Below, in pieces: positions 59,401 through 64,000 of a DNA stretch of 64,000 nucleotides (position 1 is the first letter of the stretch; each line of letters opens with the position of its first letter). Location: the NCBI RefSeq assembly GCF_034555375.1, contig NZ_CP140706.1, positions 5,199,001 to 5,263,000 on the forward strand, written 5' to 3'. This DNA is from Pseudomonas sp. B33.4. Its GTDB lineage: Bacteria; Pseudomonadota; Gammaproteobacteria; Pseudomonadales; Pseudomonadaceae. The position numbers were made by a program, and so were the translations under genes. Below the pieces are notes generated by a model. That model did not search any database, was not told the DNA's origin, and saw only the letters and a program-made list of their open reading frames with translations.

Positions 59401-61997
59401 CCATGATCGGTGTCGGCGTGCGCTGGCCAGCCAGCACGTCGCTGGCTACCCATCTGCTCGACGCTCATATGGGGCGCCTGATCGAAGCCCATCGCGGCAC
59501 GTCGCGCTCCAACGATGAGCTGTTTTTCGAGCGCCAGGCATTGAAAGGCCCTCGCGCCTTCAATTACATAAAAATGGCTCTAGGCATGGTGCCCTTCGTC
59601 GGTACCGCCGTTGCTCTCTATGATGCCTGGGCTGCAGCCAATCAGGCTGTGACGGCTTTTCTGCGCGGAGATGTGGGGGATGGCCTGGCGGCAATCGAGT
59701 CCATGCTGCTGTCGTTGATCGACGCATTAATGGATTTTCTCCCGGGCGAAGCAGTCGCTTCGACCCTTGCCAAGACCACCCGTGCGCTCACCGTCGCTCG
59801 CCAGCTTCATCGACTGGTCGCCAATGTGGCGGCCCTGCACGGCAAGAGTCAGCGTCAGGTCAGGCATGTGCTGGCACGCTTTGTCGATTACGAATACGAG
59901 CGACCGCTTTCCCTGACCGGCCTGGAACCCGCCACTCACGGGCTCTACCGTGGTGTTTACCGGCACGCCGACGGCGACTTCATCGAACGCCAGGGACGAC
60001 TCTTTCAGGTCGAACTGAGCAAGGATTCGCGCAGCTGGCGCTTGTCCGGCAACTCGCGAAAAACCTACAAACAACCGATCGCCCTGGACGAAACCGGCGA
60101 GTGGGACACCTGGTTCGGGGTCTACGGGACCACGCTGGAGGGTGGCCTGCTCGGCGGTGGCAACATCACCGGGCGTCTGGCCGATGCGCTGGACCCTTAC
60201 TGGCCCCCGGCCGTTCGGCAACGCTTGCCCCATTGGTGGACCGACCGCAATTTGCGTCGCCAGCTTCAATTGACCGCGGAGGCCGACGACCTGGCTGATC
60301 AAATGCAGGCCCGAGGACCGGTAAGCGAGGTCGCGATCAACGCATACGGATCCGCAGTCCCCACGGGCGCGGATGTCTCAGCCCTGCACGCGGCCGCCGA
60401 AGCGGCGTGTCTGGGCGATATCCAAATGGCGACTCGACACTACCAGAAGTTGAGCGAACTGTTGCCTTTGACCCATGGCAACAAAAAGCGGACTTTGCTT
60501 GAGATACAAAGCAAAAACGCCTGGCTGTTGACTGACCGATACTGGCGACGGGCTTACCACGTTTCATACCGTATCCAGACCCTGACGAAAAAGATTGATG
60601 AGCTGAACCTGGCGCTGGACGTTCTACCGCTCGATCGGCTCACTGAGCGTTTGCGAGTCCTTGAAGAAGTCCGCACCTTGCGTGCCGATGTTGTGAAAAA
60701 ACTCGACCAGATCGAGGCGCTCAGAGATCAGCTCAATCAATGGTATGAGCGCATCCGCAGCAAAACCGACCGACAGAAAATTACCGTTTCCGTGATGGAT
60801 ATAAACAGCAAGCACAGCGACACCAAGCTGCTGTTTCAAAGAACCAGCCACCAGCTCGAAATCATCAAACGCTATGGTCAGACGGATGACGCTTCCTGGT
60901 TCTTTCTGATAGACCAGTCGGCGGAATTACGCATCGAAGTCGATCAAGCCCTGCACACGCATTATCACCTGCCGAATATCACCGCGACGCCCGATCAGCG
61001 CAGTCTGATTCTGAAACGTTGCGTAGAGTTGTACGACCGCTTTCGTCTCGAAATGACCATCTGGACGGCCAACTACCCGCAACACTTTCATATGGCTACC
61101 GTTAATCCACTGCTCGACGGCATCGAGCAGATTGCAGATCGGGCGCGCAAAGGCATTGTCGATCCACCTTCGCCCAGGACTGCGGGACAACCGGTGCAAC
61201 GCGTCTTCACGACGGACGATAACCAGTTGTTGTACGGGGTCGAACAATGGGACGCAGCGACCCAGACACGCCGATACAAAATCACAGGGCGAGGCGGACA
61301 CGAACAAATCTGGGAGCAAAGCGCCGATGGCAAGTTTCGTCTGACCAATCCGCGGGCCGCCGCGCCGCCTGAATCCCCGCAAATAAACCTGCCCTCACTT
61401 TTGCACGACGCGCAACGGCGTCTGGATACTTTGACAGCCTACCGAGCCACCGTCGAAAAAAACGCTGACCTGGGGATGCTTCCGGTGGATCTGCAACACA
61501 TGATGGACAGCCAGGCAACCGAACTCAATAGACGCGCAACCCTGATCGAGAGCAGGGCGGCGCAACACCCGCTCATCCAGCAATTGCGCAACAAGGCCAA
61601 CGCACTGACGATCGATGGCCGGGCTATCCGCACCCAACGCTCACTGACCAGCCAGAAGCCGACTGACGGCATGCTCGATGACCTCATTGTTCAGGGTGCA
61701 GTGGAGATCCGCCGGACAAACCCGATCAAGCTTCTCGGCAAACACCAGGGCCGCAATGACTACATGCAAGAGTATGAGATCTGGAACATCACCCTGGAGC
61801 CTGCGCGATTGTTGTGGTACGCCCACTTTCATTACCGCAGCGCCACTGCCGTGTTCCGCCGCTTCGAAACGGGCCATTTGAAACTCCCGGCACATCGCTT
61901 CCTCACCCACGCCGACATCCCCGAACTGCCCTACTCCGGGATGACTCACCAGTCGGTTGTTCTGCGGCATTTCGAAGCCCTGCCATCAACTCGCTGA
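56421..61997 (+). CDS. Giant dermonecrotic-toxin-like protein (DUF6543 type)
   Basis: 1858-aa protein without a signal peptide. The pattern of the N-terminal half ([29 protein letters not shown]) and the C-terminal end ([37 protein letters not shown]) is typical of the large multi-domain Pseudomonas proteins named dermonecrotic toxin. Residues about 1052-1120 hold a hydrophobic, Ala-rich stretch ([29 protein letters not shown]), possibly for membrane insertion, followed by a segment starting [13 protein letters not shown]. Helical coiled regions lie near 1380-1470. No secretion or immunity genes are adjacent. Start taken at ATG 56421; ribosome binding site weak. Target and activity unknown. 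Confidence 0.72.
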   Translation: MHDSLTLDLPAAPAPSLAAAIRLPKNIDESLLQQAGNRWRDSSEGLRELFAASPGLRDTLNEVLQQQLKLDGETVGLRFAATDERAEHFVSLTDACAFVVQHPTLETSLDQRSQVTGLAVNHPLYTLKPLQLLEKLKRLEPEQAHATRWAAFWDARAPRTPMARRELATQLYREHFEAAANVAFARKILSTEQLKALQHIIDARSGALTLNDQPIHTEKLALVLSNHSKVKLTGAWVISVGDPATASPLLYLPSRSVCIQPFDSRQAMQDWLTAQGLVPTGLSSKALRFEYSADTLPMVTGSSDLFAVRQQAQISALRNANRGKPGLMAHGAQSLVQADLIDRQRGNTRIVAAAPDPAAAPSEIEMDQKPVFGSLSAGVPLAVRHAVLKREREALAQLLENDRDGTRQKDCEDALDALEAAEQACDKAATILLEQELTCDLVATDKAFIAMHQAHKDGLYAEAKLQRTLGHLPDDEHDLLKALLDTPVAADRDSDFTVASLTLSMTETVNAITTAHTETLKGPFVITRQNALSDRDSIHSLMLYWPGDGGGLQRFANRKALEREVFMIQEEDTELTLSLSSIATDPVHHSLHELICDFAAKAATLRDKTEHADALDILRTKNLAMVQVPVHAARSLSFAHLLEQDRSGKLASHLPDWLIKLKGTERKRLRENIGAYISAMRKSHKLMTLALEPRDDFTRKQLYARLSKDFSTGGHFAVQVSLPDSTSTEPFYESGPAGNRKTTVIVPSAKRSTMSLEDLAQLNIDNVQSVLNDALSQRLVFMRAEVTATQTKDRYRLQNGINLTYLRKVLPELDLPKAYEQKIRDAFIGTASEPVFVKEHRRESLIEPWRLMLKIQGDIARLQKHLNDDDVEVLNIAIDATTAEAWLSKGKRVVLLPVSLTVGGKDTPQEGPVTLSGVTFIEEQVSGVTLLYLPDSPDEQFFRQYDNLEAARKGLYTLCGNDKWIAYVAGKTLQGNVRAHVSRINQAVEKNFDAMIGVGVRWPASTSLATHLLDAHMGRLIEAHRGTSRSNDELFFERQALKGPRAFNYIKMALGMVPFVGTAVALYDAWAAANQAVTAFLRGDVGDGLAAIESMLLSLIDALMDFLPGEAVASTLAKTTRALTVARQLHRLVANVAALHGKSQRQVRHVLARFVDYEYERPLSLTGLEPATHGLYRGVYRHADGDFIERQGRLFQVELSKDSRSWRLSGNSRKTYKQPIALDETGEWDTWFGVYGTTLEGGLLGGGNITGRLADALDPYWPPAVRQRLPHWWTDRNLRRQLQLTAEADDLADQMQARGPVSEVAINAYGSAVPTGADVSALHAAAEAACLGDIQMATRHYQKLSELLPLTHGNKKRTLLEIQSKNAWLLTDRYWRRAYHVSYRIQTLTKKIDELNLALDVLPLDRLTERLRVLEEVRTLRADVVKKLDQIEALRDQLNQWYERIRSKTDRQKITVSVMDINSKHSDTKLLFQRTSHQLEIIKRYGQTDDASWFFLIDQSAELRIEVDQALHTHYHLPNITATPDQRSLILKRCVELYDRFRLEMTIWTANYPQHFHMATVNPLLDGIEQIADRARKGIVDPPSPRTAGQPVQRVFTTDDNQLLYGVEQWDAATQTRRYKITGRGGHEQIWEQSADGKFRLTNPRAAAPPESPQINLPSLLHDAQRRLDTLTAYRATVEKNADLGMLPVDLQHMMDSQATELNRRATLIESRAAQHPLIQQLRNKANALTIDGRAIRTQRSLTSQKPTDGMLDDLIVQGAVEIRRTNPIKLLGKHQGRNDYMQEYEIWNITLEPARLLWYAHFHYRSATAVFRRFETGHLKLPAHRFLTHADIPELPYSGMTHQSVVLRHFEALPSTR

Positions 61998-62146
61998 GGC
62001 CGATACGCGAAAAAACACGGGATGAATCACGGGCATATATCGCTGCCCATGTGAGTAAAAGATGAGTGCTGGTCGACAGCCCGGCGGCCATGAGACAAAC
62101 TCAACACTTTGCTGTTTATCACAAGTTTTTTTCATGGAGCCACTAG

Positions 62147-63064
62147 GTGCTTGAAATCCGTCACCTGAAAACCCTGCACGCCCTGCGCGAAGCCGACAGT
62201 CTGGTGGACGCCGCTGATCGTTTACACCTCACGCAGTCAGCGTTGTCCCATCAGTTCAAGGAACTGGAGGAGCGCCTGGGCATGGCATTGTTCGTGCGCA
62301 AGACCAAACCGGTGCGTTTCACCAGCGCCGGTTTGCGCCTGCTGCAACTGGCTGACGCGACCCTGCCGCTGCTGCGCGCTGCCGAACGCGATATCGGCCG
62401 TCTGGCCGGTGGCACCGCCGGGCGTCTGCACATGGCCATCGAATGCCACAGCTGCTTCCAGTGGCTGATGCCGACCATCGACCAGTTCCGTGATGCCTGG
62501 CCGGAAGTCGAACTCGACCTCGCCTCGGGCTTTGCCTTCGCCCCGCTGCCGGCACTGGCCCGTGGTGATCTGGATCTGGTGGTGACGTCCGACCCGCTGG
62601 AAATCGCCGGCATTACCTATGTCCCGCTGTTCACCTACGAAGCCATGCTCGCGGTGGCCAACCAGCACGCACTGGCCAGCAAGCCGTACATTGTCCCGGA
62701 AGACCTGCTGACGGAAACGCTGATCACCTACCCGGTGGAACGCGACCGCCTCGACATCTTCACGCGTTTTCTCGAACCTGCCGACATCGAACCGGCCCAG
62801 GTGCGCACCTCGGAACTGACGGTGATGATGATGCAACTGGTCGCCAGCGGCCGCGGCGTCTGCGGCATGCCGCACTGGGCGCTGCACGAATACAGCTCGC
62901 GCGGTTACGTGAAAGGCAAACGGCTGGGAGAGAAGGGTTTGTTTGCGACGTTGTACGCGGCGATTCGCACCGACATGCTCGATGCGCCGTACATGCGCGA
63001 TTTCCTGCTGACGGCCAAGGACACGTCGTTCTCGACCCTGGACGGGGTCAGCGCCGTGCGCTGA
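62147..63064 (+). CDS. metR: LysR-type regulator MetR
   Basis: 305-aa activator of methionine synthesis genes using homocysteine as co-effector. The N-terminus LEIRHLKTLHALREADSLVDAADRLHLTQSALSHQ is typical of MetR, as are LHMAIECHSCFQWLMPTID and GRGVCGMPHWALHEY. The start is GTG at 62147 with GGAG 7 nt upstream. Confidence 0.93.
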   Translation: MLEIRHLKTLHALREADSLVDAADRLHLTQSALSHQFKELEERLGMALFVRKTKPVRFTSAGLRLLQLADATLPLLRAAERDIGRLAGGTAGRLHMAIECHSCFQWLMPTIDQFRDAWPEVELDLASGFAFAPLPALARGDLDLVVTSDPLEIAGITYVPLFTYEAMLAVANQHALASKPYIVPEDLLTETLITYPVERDRLDIFTRFLEPADIEPAQVRTSELTVMMMQLVASGRGVCGMPHWALHEYSSRGYVKGKRLGEKGLFATLYAAIRTDMLDAPYMRDFLLTAKDTSFSTLDGVSAVR

Positions 63065-63083
63065 CTCAAGTACAGCGCGACCT

Positions 63084-63175
63084 CTGTGGGAGCGAGCCTG
63101 CTCGCGAATGCAATCGGTCAGTTGCCAATATTGCTGACTGACACATCGCTTTCGCGAGCAGGCTCACTCCCACAG
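63084..63175. repeat. REP/REPIN-type inverted pair
   Basis: Arms CTGTGGGAGCGAGCCTGCTC and complement between the convergent metR and GNAT genes. Confidence 0.85.
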
Positions 63176-63189
63176 GGATCAGTGTGATT

Positions 63190-63693
63190 TCAGATCTCGC
63201 GCCACATGTGGATCTTGTCGAAATAATCTTCGTCCACCCGCACTGCCAGCGGTTCGAGGCCGAACTGGATAAAGCCGCAGCGCTGATAAAGCTTGAGCGC
63301 GGCGTCATTGCCAGCCGTGACGGTCAATTGGATGAGTTTTAACGCCGGGTGGATTTGCGCTTCGGCAATGGCCGCTTGTACCAGTTCGAAGCCCAGACCG
63401 TGCTGACGAAAATCCGCCGAGACGTACATACCGAACAGCGTCACTTTATGGCGGGCCTTTTCGCGCGGCTCGAAAGCCAGGCCGACGATGCCGGCCAACG
63501 TGCCTGCTTCGAACGCGCCAAGCACCACATCGAGTTTGCTGGTCAGACGCCCTTCCCACCAACTCAATGGCATCACCGCGCGTTCGCGCACGCTGGAAGT
63601 GAACGCCTGCGGATGACGGTCGTAGGCTTCGAGCATCAGTTCCCGGTAAGCCAGGGCATGCGTGGCGTCCAGCCTTTCTATCCACATGTTCAA
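63190..63693 (-). CDS. GNAT-family N-acetyltransferase
   Basis: 167-aa acyltransferase. The acetyl-CoA binding motif A is seen as VSADFRQHGLGFELVQAA (RQHGLG in place of RxxGxG/A), followed by LTVTAGNDAALKLYQRCGF. Substrate unknown. Its start overlaps the end of the LysE-type gene by 4 nt, so both are likely cotranscribed. Confidence 0.87.
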   Translation of the reverse strand: MNMWIERLDATHALAYRELMLEAYDRHPQAFTSSVRERAVMPLSWWEGRLTSKLDVVLGAFEAGTLAGIVGLAFEPREKARHKVTLFGMYVSADFRQHGLGFELVQAAIAEAQIHPALKLIQLTVTAGNDAALKLYQRCGFIQFGLEPLAVRVDEDYFDKIHMWREI

Positions 63694-64000
63694 ACCGTCC
63701 TGCGTTGTTCAAGCATCAGGCGCACGGCCAGACCCGCCAGCACAAATCCCATGCAATAGCGCTGCAGCATCAGCCACGTCGGGTTGCGCACGAACCACGA
63801 CGCGATGCCCGCCGCGAACAGCGCGATCAACAAATTGACGCAGAAGCTGACGCTGATCTGGGTCAGGCCTAGAACGATGCTTTGGCTGAACACCGAACCG
63901 TGTTCCGGGGTAATGAACTGCGGAAAAACAGACAGATAAAACACGGCGATTTTCGGATTCAGGGCGCTGGTGAGAAAGCCCATGGTGATCAGCTTTTGCG
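63690..64000 (-). CDS. LysE/RhtB-family amino-acid exporter, C-terminal part
   Basis: About the last 103 codons of a membrane exporter whose start lies beyond the right edge; the frame stays open through the ATG at 63983 to position 64000. The motif MGFLTSALNPKIAVFYLSVFPQF and two later hydrophobic segments are typical of LysE/RhtB proteins. It overlaps the GNAT gene by 4 nt. Confidence 0.85.
   Translation of the reverse strand, partial: QKLITMGFLTSALNPKIAVFYLSVFPQFITPEHGSVFSQSIVLGLTQISVSFCVNLLIALFAAGIASWFVRNPTWLMLQRYCMGFVLAGLAVRLMLEQRRTV

Overview
The window looks like chromosomal DNA of a fluorescent Pseudomonas (P. fluorescens/P. putida relatives). The evidence is high-GC coding sequence on both strands, the REP-type palindromes between genes, and gene blocks kept in the same order as in P. 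putida and P. aeruginosa: colS-colR-PAP2, rnf-nth, argG-motY-pyrC-rnt-prx-bfd-bfr-grxD-argF, glpFKRD and aatJQMP-aauSR. No rRNA, tRNA, CRISPR array, insertion sequence or prophage was seen. A methyltransferase gene at the left edge and a LysE-type exporter gene at the right edge are cut by the window.

Layout. 1-3.3 kb: the ColRS two-component system, flanked by two ColR-type operators, with a PAP2 phosphatase. 3.3-11.2 kb: groESL, fxsA, a HugZ-like protein, an SDR, apbC and metG. 11.3-16.2 kb: an overlapping rnfABDGE-nth operon that has no rnfC, followed by a 58-aa PA3496-type gene. 16.2-18.1 kb: a BvgA-like orphan response regulator and an AT-rich membrane-protein gene. 18.2-29.9 kb: arginine and pyrimidine biosynthesis, MotY, RNase T, peroxiredoxin, iron storage and release (bfd, bfr), a monothiol glutaredoxin, a molybdopterin oxidoreductase, argF and an orphan ABC ATPase. 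30-36.8 kb: phzF-like, ybaK-like and the glycerol regulon. 37-47 kb: an accessory-looking cluster joining a LysR regulator, an MFS exporter, an NTF2-like protein, a complete Rieske dioxygenase (reductase, alpha, beta), tryptophan 2-monooxygenase (iaaM-like), indoleacetamide hydrolase (iaaH-like) and an aromatic amino-acid permease. 47-54 kb: the acidic amino-acid ABC transporter aatJQMP with a sigma-54 promoter and AauR operators, then aauSR and glpM. 54-64 kb: a small AT-rich Cys-rich secreted protein, an exported alpha/beta hydrolase, a giant dermonecrotic-toxin-like protein (1858 aa), metR, a GNAT acetyltransferase and the partial exporter.

Two systems deserve most attention. (1) The 38-46 kb cluster encodes the two-step route from tryptophan via indole-3-acetamide to indole-3-acetate, translationally coupled to a ring-hydroxylating dioxygenase and an exporter. 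This suggests that an aryl-acetate product is oxidised further and either exported or catabolised. (2) The Rnf-like operon keeps the covalent-flavin motifs of RnfD and RnfG and the Fe-S motifs of RnfB. It lacks rnfC, the RnfB membrane anchor, both RnfA Fe-S cysteines and one RnfE cysteine, so it is either a reduced Rnf or a complex with a different job.

All family assignments were made by reading the sequence and recalling known relatives; no database search was run.
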